The notes under the pieces are model-generated. The model was given only the letters and a program-made list of their open reading frames with translations, ran no database searches and was not told where the DNA came from. This document shows, piece by piece, positions 11,515 to 23,965 of a stretch of DNA of 64,000 bases. The stretch comes from Sweltsa coloradensis (taxonomy: Eukaryota; Arthropoda; Insecta; Plecoptera; Chloroperlidae), in assembly GCA_024449915.1 (NCBI GenBank), contig JAMZAV010000365.1, positions 1 to 64,000 of the forward strand, written 5' to 3'. Position 1 is the first letter of the stretch, and every line of letters starts with the position of its first letter. A program made the translations under genes and the position numbers.

Positions 11515-11815
11515 TAGTATGTCCCCCACTGCAAATCAGTTCTTTGACTGAGTGGGTAGACTCTAAATACGATTTTATTCATTTAAGCCCAAACTTGCTA
11601 TACCTTATCGTGGTTTGGCCGTCAGTAGGAGAGCATAATTCCCCGAAACTAAAGGCGAGCTCTGGCCATTCCAATCCATGGCTTCTGGAAGTCGCGTTCA
11701 TTGGATGAGCTTATGGCATACTCCTGCCTGCACCCAACTATCTAAGCTCGACGATGGGCCCCCGAGACGAGAGTGTCATCAGTATCGGAATTCGGAAAAG
11801 CGGTTTGTTTGGCCG
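11515..11815. repeat. Family I fragment (minus) followed by a partial family B copy
   Basis: GTCCCCCACTGCAAATCAGT and CTGAGTGGGTAGACTCTAAA at 11520-11570 are the complement of family I (compare 43500). CCCCGAAACTAAAGGCGAGC at about 11640 and later pieces match family B in diverged form. Confidence 0.55.
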
Positions 11816-11829
11816 GCAGGAGCTAAACA

Positions 11830-12130
11830 AACTGAAATAAAATTGTAAACAAACATCGGAAAAATCGTAGTTGTACGATTTTCATTATAAATATGTCTTC
11901 GATTGTACCCAAAAACTCATACCACATCTAAGTTCAAAGGTTTCGAGGGTCCACTGAAAAATTCATCAAGATCGGAGCAGCGTCGGGTAAAAGCGAACCA
12001 CCTGGCAAAGATTGTACTAAAAATATAAAAAATCTTAAAAATTGGATTTTGATTAGAAATAGAAGTCTACTCCGATTTTTAATCACCCGAGCTCTTTTTC
12101 TCATGGTAGTCAAGTTGAAGACTTAATAAG
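11830..12130 (+). repeat. Diverged family A fragment
   Basis: TTCGATTGTACCCAAAAACT, AAGTTCAAAGGTTTCGAGGG and TTCATCAAGATCGGAG match the core of the family A copies at 18960 and 19420. Confidence 0.6.
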
Positions 12131-13566
12131 CACAATCAGTATTATTTGAGGCGGAAATCCCTTAACAATCAATCAATCAATTAATCATTCAATCGAATAA
12201 TAACACCTTCTTTGAGACATCGTGATCGTTTGAACTTCACAGTTGACACTGAATATGAATTGTATCGTTCTTGTTGCAACTGTGATCTGCGTTATTTAAA
12301 ACTTGTAAAGATATTGAGCATAAAGTGTCTTGTTGTCGCACCTCTGGCTAAGAACTTGCAACTATAATGTCAATCACTTCACTTTCATGCATTCACGTGG
12401 TGACAAGTGTAACTAGACAGGCCAGGATGTCGGTCAAGGCCTTCTCTGACCACACTACAACAGTATGCCCCGCGAGTATTTTATGGCACCAGAATTTGGT
12501 CAAGGCTCCGAGCTTTTCACAATCACCGGGTGTACTATATATGTAAGTTATGCAGCCCTAAGTCGGTCAAGGCTACTCGGATCTAGGGGTTTGTGTTGGT
12601 AGCTCGAGCAGTAAATAATATCGCTAACGATACAGAGGGCTGTGATGACTGACATCAGAGTCATGGGAGCGCGTTATCTGAGGCTATGTGAAAGTAAGAG
12701 TGGAGGGTGGGTGTGGATGTCTGCACGGGCCCTCGCTGCTAGAGCAACAACAACAACAACAGAAACTTTACGATCGTGTCACATTAGGGTGGAGGTATTC
12801 CGCTAATACTTTGCTTGCAGCCACTCTGTCCTGGTACCTCAACTCAACACCGTTCACACATCATTGTTTCAGTATGGGGGTATCATTCAATAATCTAATT
12901 GTAGCACAGATGGAAGTGTTAGATACAAGTTCTTGCTCTCCTCATTTCATTAACTCAAAGGCTGTCGATTCATAATATCAACAATGCAGTGTGAATGGGA
13001 TGATACATGTTGAAAAATTTATTCTTTAAGGAATTAATTTAAATCTAAACTATAATTTTCTGTTTCAGATGAAAGTAGAAAATAAATTAAGGATTGAATG
13101 GGATTTACACAATAAAGCAGAGGTCCAGGAAAGATAAGCAACACTCTACAACAACAGTTAAATAAACGAGAAGCCACAGGTTGTTGTGTTGGATAGCAAC
13201 AAACTAAAGTATTTTAATTCTTTTTAGTTCCTGTTATTTTGCATTGTTTTTGTTTCTTGGCGTCACCTGAGGCTGGTCCTTAATTTCAATGAAGTTATTT
13301 CATTGTCGTAGCTCAATTATAATTAAAAAATATCTTACATCTAATCTTCTTTCCCGTTTCCCAAAACCCCGCCAACTATTATACAGCAAGTCATCATAAT
13401 CAAGATAATAATATGAATGCTAGGTGTAACTGTGCCATGTACTATGTAGGACTATTTCTTTTTCATTCCATATTTTATGACATTTATTTAATCTGATATG
13501 ACAAACCCTTCAGTGGCACAATATAAGTTGTATTTTACATATTAGTGATATGTCATTGTCAGGGGC
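12131..13566. other. Intergenic, no gene recognised
   Basis: Contains three short echoes of GGTCAAGGC at about 12432, 12497 and 12564 (about 65 bp apart) and a CAA microsatellite near 12745. No gene recognised. Confidence 0.4.
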
Positions 13567-13588
13567 GGGGGGGGGGGGGGGGGGGGGG
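13567..13588 (+). repeat. 22-nt poly-G run
   Basis: An uninterrupted G run directly visible. Such runs recur in the window (23431, 37969 as C, 62618). Confidence 0.98.
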
Positions 13589-14882
13589 CATCGAAGAAGA
13601 GTTGTATGATTCCTCCCACCAGAAAGTAGCCAAGTAGATATCTAGGCAATAAATAGATACATACATTTCTTCGCCTGGTGCAGAAGAAAGGAGCAAGTGT
13701 AACAGACAGCCATGTGTAAATGAAGTCGTGTGAAAGACAGCTACGTGTTGCCAACCTGGCGACCTGAACATAAAGCCGGATTCGTTACGAGTAAGACACG
13801 CACTTCAATTAGAAGAGTAATGTGCCCTTATTTTGCCCGCAGTGGAGACACAGATGACAAAACAAGACGTGCAGTGTTGACAGAGCAGCAGAGTTACGAC
13901 CCTGGGAACCGCGGTGTTTGTTGCCCTGGGAACATGGACACAAACAAACACCCGTGCAGTGATTTACTGCCGCGGACCTAGCGGACAAAAACCTAGGTGC
14001 CTTTCTCATGCAATTCCAGCTACTATACCGTAAAGTTTCTTGGGTACGTGCCGTAAAATATACAAGGAGGCACTATAAACATAATGGCTGGAAATTATTC
14101 TATTACATTGTTAAATTAAATATTCACTTCTGGTCAGTTGATCTCGTCTGTGAACTGTCATAAAATGATAATGTATAGGCCCAACTTGGACGTCTTCGGT
14201 TCTAACCTAGAATAGTATAAACATAGACATACATAAAACATAAAAAGCCAAATTGTATATAGACGTGCCTATCGGTAGGCCCTAGGTCTACTTGGTCCTT
14301 GGAACATGTTCCCTAGCCTTAGCCTACTTCAGCTTCATTTTCCTATCGGTGGATGAGCGTAGCGAATTCGTAGATGATAACCTGAGAAAACTAGCTCGGG
14401 TGATTTTTGTTTGTTTGTTGGTTTGTAATGTTTTGTCTATTATAATTATGGCATGTAATACTTTTTTTCCGATTGTCTACGATAAACGAAGATAATTCAT
14501 TGAATATTATATAAATATTCCATAAGGATATGCAACAACTATTTTCTACCACTTGGTAATTTTTTATCAGACTATCGGTAAACAAACATTCATAACACAG
14601 GCTAAGTATTTCAACCCAGTTTAAAGACGTTTGCAATTTTTATATAAAGAAGGTTACTCAATAAAATAAAAATTAATAAATAATCTGGGTATACAGTAGA
14701 AGTTGAAGGAAAAAAATCCCTCAATTCTACTATATACTCATTTCGAAGTTGGTTTATTACAAGTTTACGACTACCCTTAGGCAGTTCGTAGTATACCCCT
14801 AGTGCATTTAGTGATGGAAAGATTGAAGATGGGGAAGTGCAGACAGAGCCCGTGATCATAGCGGTGTAGACGTAGCTCCTGG
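13589..14882. other. Intergenic, no gene recognised
   Basis: Mixed composition at the start, AT-rich later. No recognisable domain or repeat. Confidence 0.4.
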
Positions 14883-15417
14883 ACCCGGCACCTCCACCAA
14901 AACTGATATTCGATACATTCTACGTGTGCAATCCCCTACCAGGTTTAATTATTTAGCTAACATCTATTTGTGTGGTGTAAGTTTAAGTTCCACTGATCAC
15001 ACTTATCTGAACTCGAGCTATGAGTGCCCACAGGTAAAGAGGCAGTCTCTAAAACTGGCTCCTGAGACTTTTATAACGTAATGTGGAATATATTTTAAAA
15101 TGCGTGCGCACAAGAAGTAAACATTATTGAACATTATTAATCATGATTTGCTTATTCCACATTATTTTTGAGAGTTTGACAACGGAATTCTGTTAAGTTT
15201 ACAAATTATTTCTCCAAAACGACCAAACAAATTTGTATATTGCAGTCTTAAAACTTATCCAGGTAGTATCCGTGCCAATGATTCCATTTCAACATTAGCC
15301 AACCAAAGAAATAATATGCCATGAAATATCACAATCATGGTTTTCAACGTGACGAACATAATTTCTAATTCTGGAAAGTGTATTATTTAATTTGTTCTGA
15401 AACCCGGCACCTCCACC
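14883..15417 (-). repeat. Two minus-strand copies of the GGTGGAGGTGCCGGGT motif
   Basis: ACCCGGCACCTCCACC occurs at 14883-14898 and 15402-15417 with unrelated-looking DNA between. Confidence 0.8.
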
Positions 15418-15610
15418 ATTCCCCGAACAAAATGTATTTTGCCATGTTAATGTGTATCAATATAAATTTGTGCATTGCGAAATAACGTAATTAAGAGCAC
15501 ATTCCTAGTTTTTTACCAACAATAAAGATAAATAGAGATAATCTACAACTTGCAGTGACTACTGCCAGGCAGCCTAAGTCTATCCATCCTTGAGGTACAA
15601 AGTGACCGGA

Positions 15611-16260
15611 GCCGTCCCACAGTGCCGCTTCCCGTAAGGCCATCAACCTTTTTTTTCCCCCTATGCCATCATTACTACCTGTCGATAAAGACCATGTTAC
15701 ACTTGTTGGCCTAAGGGGAATTGATTTATTCCCGTTAGGCCAACACCCTGCATTTCAGTATCGAAAATACAAAGAAGGTTTGTTGGCGTTGGGGTAATTG
15801 ATTTATTCCCGTTAGGCCAACAGCGTATATGCATCGTTTACGGTCCCGTTAGGCCAACAGAGTATACGCATCGTTTACGGTAAGGAGTGGGGTGTTGTTG
15901 GCCTTGGGGTAATTGATTTATTCCCCTTTACTCCCCGAAAATAGAGGCGAGCTCTGGCAATCGTCGTCGGGGACTACGCCCCCTTCCCTTGACGACCCCT
16001 CGACGACGATGACGACAACGACACCACGAACGATGACGACCGCGACGTGAGAACCCCCCCCCTTCCTCCCCTTACCCGTGGCTGGTTCTGACCAGCATGG
16101 GCCCCTCCTCCCCCACCCCCTTAGGTTAGAGTGGTGGTGCATTATGACCTAACGGTTGACGCGTCCTTAGTTCAAATAAACCAAAAAACCCTTAGGCCAA
16201 CAGCGTATATGTATCGTTTAAAGTAAGGGACAGAACGTTGTTGGCCTTGGGAACAATCTA
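15611..16260. mobile_element. Family E foldback element, copy 2, broken by family B
   Basis: Starts like the 7439 copy (CCCACAGTGCCGCTTCCCGT, GATAAAGACCATGTTACACT) with palindromes near 15703, 15780 and 15890. It is interrupted at 15934-16195 by a family B copy, after which palindrome-spacer sequence resumes (CCAACAGCGTATATGTATCG). The mirrored right half is missing. Confidence 0.75.
15934..16195 (+). repeat. Family B dispersed repeat, copy 3
   Basis: Truncated at its 5' side: CCCCGAAAATAGAGGCGAGC, GGCTGGTTCTGACCAGCATG, TTAGAGTGGTGGTGCATTAT and GACCTAACGGTTGACGCGTC. Contains a GACGACGATGACGACAACGA low-complexity stretch. It sits inside a family E element, so it moved later than E. Confidence 0.85.
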
Positions 16261-16640
16261 TAGGAGCGGTAGTTTGCATCATGTTCAAAAATAAACAAAC
16301 TCAAGTCAAACTAGTCTGCAATTTTTTTTTATCAAGTTAATTAATTACAAATTGTAATTATAGTTTAATATAAAGACAGTATGTTCATCATTATGGACTG
16401 TGTACTAAATCCAAACTAATACTCATAAATAAATTTGCTTAATTACGTTAATACATAAATAGAATAGAATACTTTCTTCTGCATGCATCAACATAGTTAA
16501 TTACATAACACAACAAAAATAATAAAAATGCATGCCTTTATAAATAGTATAGTATTAGGTATTAGGTGTATAATTTGATTTCTCTTTCAAATATTATTTT
16601 ATTAGAAAATGTGACCGTTGACCTTTAGTTCTAATTTATA
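16261..16640. other. Intergenic, AT-rich
   Basis: No gene or repeat family recognised. Confidence 0.4.
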
Positions 16641-17203
16641 TAATTGGATGAGCGTAGCGAGCGAAGCGAAGATTCCATTTCACTACACTGAAGAAAAAAA
16701 TCCAGAACTTTTTTTTTTGTATTTTTGAGTGTTTGTTAACACGATTCCGGCTTAACCGATATTCCAATTGTTATGAAAATTTGAGGGACCTTCGAAATCT
16801 CTGAACCTGCCACGTTTTTGGGTACAATCGAAGAAATATTTCTCATGAATATCGTACTTTTACGATTTTTTTTCGATTTTTAGTGCGATATTTTCGTGAC
16901 ATTTGGGCCGATTCTGACCAAACGGGTGGGGCTACAATGTTCATATTTTACATGGACATTTAGGTAATGGTGATGTATTGCTTTTTGAAAGAAAAGGTTG
17001 AAAAAGTTAGCCAGAATCCATAGAATAAAGGTTTTAAAATGAGTTTTTTGAGGTTTATAATAACAATTTAACAATAGAAACTTGACAACAATCACCTACA
17101 GTGCATTCAAAAAGCACTTGCAAAGGAAAAGTGGTCCTACGCAAACTAAAAACTTACAAAAAAGCTCATCCATCAACGCGGCGGGACTTAAGCGTTTTCC
17201 TTG
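16641..17203 (-). repeat. Family A dispersed repeat, near full length
   Basis: On the plus strand it starts TAATTGGATGAGCGTAGCGA and ends GCGGGACTTAAGCGTTTTCC. Between are ATTCTGACCAAACGGGTGGG and TTCATATTTTACATGGACAT. The part at 17050-17203 is an inverted copy of 18449-18600. Confidence 0.85.
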
Positions 17204-17439
17204 TATTTACAAAAATGTATATCGTGTGACCTCTCGTCACAAATCAGTGCTTTGGGTACTTTTGACCCATTAACAAGTAATTTTTCCTGGTATAACCGTA
17301 TTTAGTTTTTATTTGCTACAAATATTAACCGGGGTCAATTTATTGTTTGGAACGCTTGGTTTGGTTACAATGTTGGTTCAATTAACTCATAATGTCAATA
17401 ATTTGATAACGTCAGTACCTATATCTCGTAATCAGTCGT

Positions 17440-17700
17440 GTTTTTTTTTTATTTATGGGAAGCCTGCCCAAGGGTGCAATGCATATCCCTGTCTAACTAG
17501 GTATAATATTATTGAAGATGTAGGACAATTGCGAAGGGTTGTCCGAGGGCTGTTTTAGAGGACTCAATCCCTTGCATACGCATTAATGACTGAGGAAAAC
17601 CTCGGAAAAATCTTCAGTCAGGATTTCCGATCGCGACGGGATTTTAACCGGGACCTGCTTTATCAGCCAACACTGTCGGTGTAATCCCTCGTTGATGAGG
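17440..17700 (-). mobile_element. Family D tRNA-derived SINE
   Basis: GGGTGCAATGCATATCCCTG, GAAGGGTTGTCCGAGGGCTG, CAATCCCTTGCATACGCATT, CTTCAGTCAGGATTTCCGAT and a degenerate complemented B box (GATTTTAACCGGGACC) occur in the same order as at 59090-59335. Confidence 0.75.
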
Positions 17701-18448
17701 AAATGAAATTTTGAGTGCTTTTCAAGAAGTAGATATCCTTTATGATAAGATATCCATAATTTGTTTATAGTTCATTGCGTACCCGGAACGGGCCCCTTAT
17801 GACCCCGCGACGGCCGGGGCTGTGAGGGCAGGGCAGGCGAGTGACAAAAGAAAAGGCTTATTTTTGCTGTAAATTTTGGAATAGCCTAGGACTATCATAC
17901 CATTCTTTATCTGCATTAGGCTTTTAGTAATCAAAACTAGTTAATTGTGCGGGAAGTGGGTCAGAACAAGGTCGTGCAGGCCTAGGGTTGGCTAAAAGAG
18001 GCCTAGGGCTTGTCAAACGTGTAATGTTAGTATTGATTTTATCTAGTCCTATAACATGATGGAACTTTAGGCCTACACTGTTGTATTATGAATGTAGTTG
18101 TATTATAATTTTCTACATCTGGGCCTAGGCCCGGGACGGTTTCTGATTTGTTTTATGAGAGTTATGACAACTTTTATCGTTTTACACACAGATTCAAAAT
18201 TTAAAATGAACGCCATCTGTTTACGTATTTTCTTATCCCCGGTCGAGGCGGGATAAGTCTTCATGAATTACCGCACTTATACCACCTAACTCGGCTTATA
18301 CCGGGATAAAAATGTACATGAATCAGGGCCCTGGCCATAAGCTATTATATTATCATTTAAACGCGGAAGCCTGGGCCCCGCCGCGAAGCGGTGGCCCCTG
18401 ATGCTTTTGGTGATACACAAATTCACAGTATTAGTGAAATTAATAAAA
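17701..18448. repeat. Interior of a larger repeat, shared with 34330-34960
   Basis: GCCTAGGGTTGGCTAAAAGA, TTTATCTAGTCCTATAACAT, CTGGGCCTAGGCCCGGGACG and TGATTTGTTTTATGAGAGTT are the complement of blocks at 34330-34570. It lies between inverted arms 17050-17203 and 18449-18600, so the whole 16.6-19.2 kb region may be one composite element. Confidence 0.65.
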
Positions 18449-19195
18449 CTAGGAAAACGCTTAAGTCCCGCCGCGTTGATGGATGAGCTTTTTTGTAAGT
18501 TTTTAGTTTGCGTAGGACCACTTTTCCTTTGCAAGTGCTTTTTGAATGCATTGTAGGGGATTGTTGTCAACTTTCTATTGTTACTTGTTATTGTTACCAG
18601 GAAAACGCTAAAAGTCCCGCAGCGTTGATGGATGAGCTTTTTAAAAATTTTAGTTTGCATGGGATATCTTTACTTTTGCAAGTGCTTTGTTTTGCTGCCT
18701 ACGCATTGTAGGTGATTGTTGTCAAGTTTCTTTTGTTACCTGTCAATTGGTATTATTTACCGTAAAAAACTTATATTAAAAGCTTTATTTCTATGGATTC
18801 TGGCTAACTATTTCAACTTTTTCTTTCAAAAGGTACTACATCACCATAACCTTAATGTCCATGTATAATATGAACGTTGTAGCCCCACCCGTTTGGTCAG
18901 AATTGGCCCAAACGTCACGAAAATATCGCACTAAAAATCGAAAAAAATCGTAAAAGTACGATATTCATGAGAAATATTTCTTCGATTGTACCCAAAAACA
19001 ATACACCTCTAAGTTCAGAGATTTCGAAGGTCCTGTCAAATTTTCATCAAGATCGGATATGCCGTTTGCCTGGTAGAGAGTTAACAAACAGACAGAAAAA
19101 CAAACAAACAAAAAAAAAACAAAAAAAAACACCCGAGCTAAATTTTTTGGGGGTCAGTGAAATTGAAGTCTTCGCTTCGCTCATCCAATTATAAA
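18449..19195 (+). repeat. Family A repeats, a short copy then a full-length copy
   Basis: AGGAAAACGCTTAAGTCCCG at 18449 opens a 150-bp partial copy; a second AGGAAAACGC at 18600 opens a full unit. That unit runs through GTTGATGGATGAGC, the CCCACCCGTTTGGTCAGAAT core, an AAACAAACAGACAG tract and ends TTCGCTTCGCTCATCCAATT. Confidence 0.85.
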
Positions 19196-19204
19196 CCTAA
19201 ACAA

Positions 19205-19600
19205 ACTCATATTAAAACCTTTATTCTATAGATTCTGGTTACCTTTTTCAACTTTTTCTTTCAAAAAGCAATACATCACCATTACCTTAATGTCCATGTA
19301 AAATATGAACGTTGTCGCCCCACCCGTTTGGTCAGAATCGGCCCAAATGTCACGAAAATATCGCACTAAAAATCGAAAAAAAATCGTAAAAGTACGATAT
19401 TCATGAGAAATATTTCTTCGATTGTACCCAAAAACGTGGCAGGTCTCAGTTCAGAGATTTCGATGGTCCCCTCCAATTTTCATCAAGATCGCATATGCCC
19501 GGTATCGTGCGAACAAACAGACAGAAAAAAAAAACATTGGAGCTACATTTTTTGAGGGGTCAGTGAAATTGAAGTCTTCGCTTCGCTCATCCAACTATAG
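19205..19600 (+). repeat. Family A dispersed repeat, 5'-truncated
   Basis: Adjacent direct copy of the 18780-19195 part: AAAACCTTTATTCTATAGAT, CCCACCCGTTTGGTCAGAAT and TTCGCTTCGCTCATCCAACT. Confidence 0.85.
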
Positions 19601-19931
19601 ATACTCCCCAAGAAATCGAAGTCGAGGAGTATAGGTAAAATATTGTAAATATATTTTATAAAAGTGAAAACGTTATAAATGTATAGGCACTAAGATCATT
19701 TACTTCTCAGAATAGTTTCCCATTTTACAAATTTCATAACGCCACAATTTGTTTTTAGAAGAGTAAAGGACGGGGGGGGGGGCGCTTCGATTTTTTGGCT
19801 AAGGGTCGACAAATTCCTTAAAACGCCCCTACTAATAATTTATGCGTACCATTTAAATACATTATATTTTGATGGTGTAGTACACTAATAACAATTTTAA
19901 AAAAAATGAACCCAGAACCGTCGGCTCTACG
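19601..19931. other. Intergenic, no gene recognised
   Basis: AT-rich, with a GGACGGGGGGGG run at about 19770. It ends with the 8-bp left target duplication GCTCTACG (19924-19931). Confidence 0.4.
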
Positions 19932-20624
19932 CAGGGGCATCTTTCCCACTAGGCTGACTAGGCACGGGCCTAGGGGCGGCAGCTCTTGGGGGCGGCACTA
20001 GAACGAAACAAATTCAACAATGTTTGTTTTATTTATTTTATTATTTACTTTTATTATATCTCATAATGTAATTTTAGATTTTAAAACGTGTTTTGGAGCT
20101 TTTAAAAGTAAAAAAATTGCAAAAATTTCGCCTTCGGCGATATCAGTCCTTCGCACAGCTATAGCATTAATCTTTATCCTGATCCCGTACTAGTTTTTAC
20201 TACGGGTTCGAAAAGTAAGAATTTTGCGTGTTTTACTGTGGTGCTAGCTGCTGCAGCTCCTGAGAGAGACAACTTTGTTGCAGAGAAGGTGCTACTTGTC
20301 CAGATAAATCTCTAAGGAAAATTAAAATGAAAACCATTATTTTTTTATTTATTTATTATCATGCATATAACAACAGAGTACAAATACTCCACAAGTGTAA
20401 TCATAGCATAGACTATCGATAGAAAACATAAACTTAAAGACATTAAAATTTACAATATACACAAAATAATACATGTAACTCTGTAAACATATTTGAAATA
20501 CTCAATTTAAATGTAAAACTATCAAAATTTACCATTACTTTATTGTTAAGTTGTGAGTTGGAGGGGGCGGGGGGGGGGCAAATTTTATTGCCTAGGGGCT
20601 GCTCACTACCTAAAGACGGCCCTG
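19932..20624. mobile_element. Non-autonomous hAT-like transposon with 8-bp target duplication
   Basis: Ends CAGGGGCATCTTT on the left and the complement of CAGGGCCGTCTTT on the right, flanked by identical 8-bp repeats GCTCTACG at 19924-19931 and 20625-20632. An 8-bp duplication with CAGGG ends is typical of the hAT superfamily. No transposase is recognised in 693 bp. Subterminal G-rich blocks (GGCGGGGGGGGGG) lie near the right end. Confidence 0.85.
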
Positions 20625-20754
20625 GCTCTACGGATGCTCGACGAAATTTCATTATGTTTAACATAATGTAAGGTGCGTGAACTTTTCACTCCCCACAAGA
20701 GCATTAATTGAAAAAATATATATTTATATATATTTAGTACTCAATTAGCGCTAT

Positions 20755-20947
20755 CGAATGCCACTAGTCCTTGAATTAGTGTGTCAATACTATAGGAAAA
20801 TTGAGAAATTACTGTTGGGCGGGGGAGGGGGGGGGGGCCTTACTTCACGCAGCACCATGCTTCGTGAAGTTAGCCCCCCCCCCCCCACAGTAATTTCTAT
20901 ATATTTACTTAAGTATTGATTAAAGGACTAATTGTGGGACTAGTGAC
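20755..20947. mobile_element. Hairpin element (MITE-like) with G/C stems
   Basis: CACTAGTCC at the left is matched by GGACTAGTG at the right. An inner stem pairs AGAAATTACTGT with ACAGTAATTTCT and a G-rich run with a C run around a CTTCACG..CGTGAAG core. No coding content. Confidence 0.7.
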
Positions 20948-21044
20948 ATACGAATTGTGTGATTCTTAGAATTAGTGCCAAGTTCAGAAACCTCATAATA
21001 TGGTAATACAGTTGGCATAACCCTGTCTCTGTATGGGTACCATA

Positions 21045-21431
21045 GGCTGTTGGCCTAAGGGGAATAAGCAAACTCCCCCTAGGCCAGCAAACCTTGTTTG
21101 CATATTCGATAATGAAATGCAGGGTGTTGGCCAAAGGGGAATAAATCAATTACCCCAACGCCAACAACACCCCACTCCTTACCGTAAACGATGCATATAC
21201 TCTGTTGGCCTAACGGGAATAAATCAATTACCCCAACGCCAACAAACCTTCTTTGTATTTTCCATAATGAAATGCAGGGTGTTGGCCAAACGGGAATAAA
21301 TCAATTCCCCTTAGACCATCAACGCTTCCTGTAACATGGTCTCTATCGACAGGTAGGCCTAGAAATGATGGCATAGGGGGGAAAAAAAAGGTTGATGGCC
21401 TTACGGGAAGCGGCACTGTGGGAAGACACCA
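21045..21431. mobile_element. Family E foldback element, copy 3 (right half)
   Basis: Four palindromes of the GTTGGCC..GCCAAC type near 21049, 21126, 21203 and 21280, separated by the same two spacer kinds as at 7527-7951. It ends GGAAGCGGCACTGTGGGAAG. The left outer arm is missing. Confidence 0.85.
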
Positions 21432-23790
21432 AGTCGCGGAGGAGACCGGGATCGGTCGTCCCGTCTATTGTCTGCATTTTTCCCTTTCCACCTTTTTTGG
21501 CGTGACCGAACTTGGGAGCGAACATGGGTTTGTTTCTACCTGCCTTCTCCCATTTCAAATCTATTGTGATGAAAATAATTTATTCAGCAAAATATTTTTT
21601 TTATAATTGTAAATATTTCATAACGTATGGTTCAAATGTGTAGCTTGAGTTATGAAATGTGTTTTTTTCCCTAGTGTCTACGATCAAAACTGACTGAAAT
21701 ACATAAATATTATTATATTATTTTCAAAATATGTTATAGAAGCATTATCCGTAACTCAGTCAGTTTTTATCGTAGAATCTCGTCCAAAAAAATGAAATTC
21801 AAGACACACGCTTAATATTTCAACAACGTTATCAGATATTTGCAATGAAACAAAAAAATCAATAAATAAATTAATACAGCAGGTATAAAACCCTCAGTTT
21901 CTAGGATGGTCTATTTTACGACTACACGCGACAACCCTTAGCAGCTGCCTCATACCCATACCCGAAACAGGACAGTAAAGTAAGATGACAGTAATACAGC
22001 TAGGCACAAGAACTCAGTACATACCGTGAACTGAACCATTTAGCGTGTTTTATGCGCTATAACTTGTAATTGAATCCATTACGGCTAAGTATCTCCAGCT
22101 TATTATAATATTGTAATTGGTGGATAAATCTCCTGCTAATGGCGTTCTCGGCGTGTTGACGCCCCCACCTGCGACCCTGGCGGTGATCAATAGACTTAAT
22201 TCCGCTTGTCTCTTATTAGAACACGCCGCGCGATGCTCATTTGTCTTCATTGTCGGCCGAGGACACGAGAGAAACGACGCCGCGAAATTGCTTCGAAATC
22301 AAATGGGAGAATTTATCGACGGTTTAAATCACTGAAGATTTGGAAAGCGTTTTAAATTGGCTATCAATAAGACAGAGTGACGAGTTAAAGGCTTTTTTAA
22401 GCTTGATTCGCGCAATGAGCTCGCGTTGGCTGGGCTGCCATGACGAAGAGAGAGGTACAGCCAGTGATGCTCTATACTTGGACCGGGTAACATTTCACAG
22501 GCCGGGATAGAATGGAGGACATAAACACTGCCTATCAATGTGTTGTCATCAGCAGACCATGGTTATCATGCACATTCACACCCCATTGATTTAAAACTGA
22601 AGAATCGTGAATGAGTTGAAGTAATCTGAACCAGAGCTAAGTTTCACAAATTGGACCAATCAGCTCAATGTTCAAAATATAAATCATAGAACAGGGGATA
22701 TTTCTTTATTCGTCCATCTGCAAACAACTGCTTCGTTCCAATATATTACATATTTTGTTATATATCTTTACAGTGATTTTTATAATTTTGTGTTAGAAAC
22801 AATAACTGAAAACTACAATAACCAATTTACATTTTTAAGTCCCTGAGAAAGACGCCAAACTTCCTACAAGCCGCTAGAATGTCTCAATTAGTATTTTTTA
22901 TGTTTTATTATATTTTTCAGATCTTTGACATTTGTGCAGAACTTCTTGGGTTAATAACTTGGTAAAAAAATTAATCAAACATTAGTTGTGAGGGAGTCCC
23001 CAAGTTAGGTCGAATAAAAACACAAATAAAATATGATAGTAAATTAAAACCCTTGCTGGAGGTGCCGAGTACAGAAAAATTGAAGAGAAGCTTCGCTCAG
23101 CTTGATACGTTCAAGTACTACTCTATTAATTGTTCAATGTATACTTGTTTATTTTACGTTAATCAAGTATTATTCACATTGTTGTCAACGTTTATAAACT
23201 TGTGATTAAAATGTATAACATGTTAATTGTGCAAGTGTAACAAAACGTGCGCTCTCTATACAGCATCTTTGTTACACTCACAGTTGCTAATCGCTACGAC
23301 AACACACACGACATGAGCATAGTTGCCGTGATTACCATAGAGGGCGGTGATGCGCCTGGCACCGAGCCAGCGCTGATAACAGCCGGCGCAACGAATCGCG
23401 CGCTTCCCGGGGTTGAGATAAAGTGAGCGGGGGGGGGGGGACAGCAATTTATTGCGGGCAATTCATTTCATAACGTTCATTTAATGGAAACGCTAGCTTC
23501 AGCGATGGGGATGGAAGCGTAGTATAGCTATAAAACAAGAAATAATAACAATGGTTTTGGTCAGGTACAGACAGGGTGAACTGTAGTTGGGCCCACGATC
23601 AGAAACATGTTCCGTGGCCCGTCCTAACATGTCCAACCCGCGGTAGGGGTAGCCCTAGGAATAGCACATTCACATACATTCCTATCTCAGTCAAAACTTT
23701 TGTTATAAATATTTTTATATTATTTATATTTTTAATTTATCCATGTCCAAACAAAATCCCAAATATCAAAGGATTTTAATATTATTATGC
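21432..23790. other. Intergenic, no gene recognised
   Basis: Includes a degenerate motif copy (GCTGGAGGTGCCGAGT, 23055-23070) and a GAGCGGGGGGGGGG run at 23427. Short open frames near 22117-22335 lack support. Confidence 0.4.
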
Positions 23791-23965
23791 TGTCCGTGCA
23801 GTTTGTCTCCCGACGGTGTTGGCTCGACCGAGGTTCCGGGTTCGAATCCCTTGGACATCCCTTCAAAATTGTCCTATTTCCAATATTAGACGAAGAGCGG
23901 CATACATTGCACCCTGGGCAGGTTTTCCATGAAAAATTAGAATTAAAATTAAGTTTGTGCATGGT
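23791..23965 (+). mobile_element. Family D tRNA-derived SINE, forward orientation
   Basis: A tRNA-like head with a B box GGTTCGAATCC (about 23840-23850) is followed by GGACATCCCTTCAAAATTGT, AGACGAAGAGCGGCATACAT and TGCACCCTGGGCAGGTTTTC, the complement of the body seen at 17440-17540 and 59090-59180. Confidence 0.75.

Noticed and set aside
23791..23965. Functional tRNA gene
   Set aside because: A B box is present but no complete cloverleaf could be drawn and a SINE body follows directly; the same holds for B boxes at 1582, 1793, 3178, 3960, 46319, 47296 and 61773.
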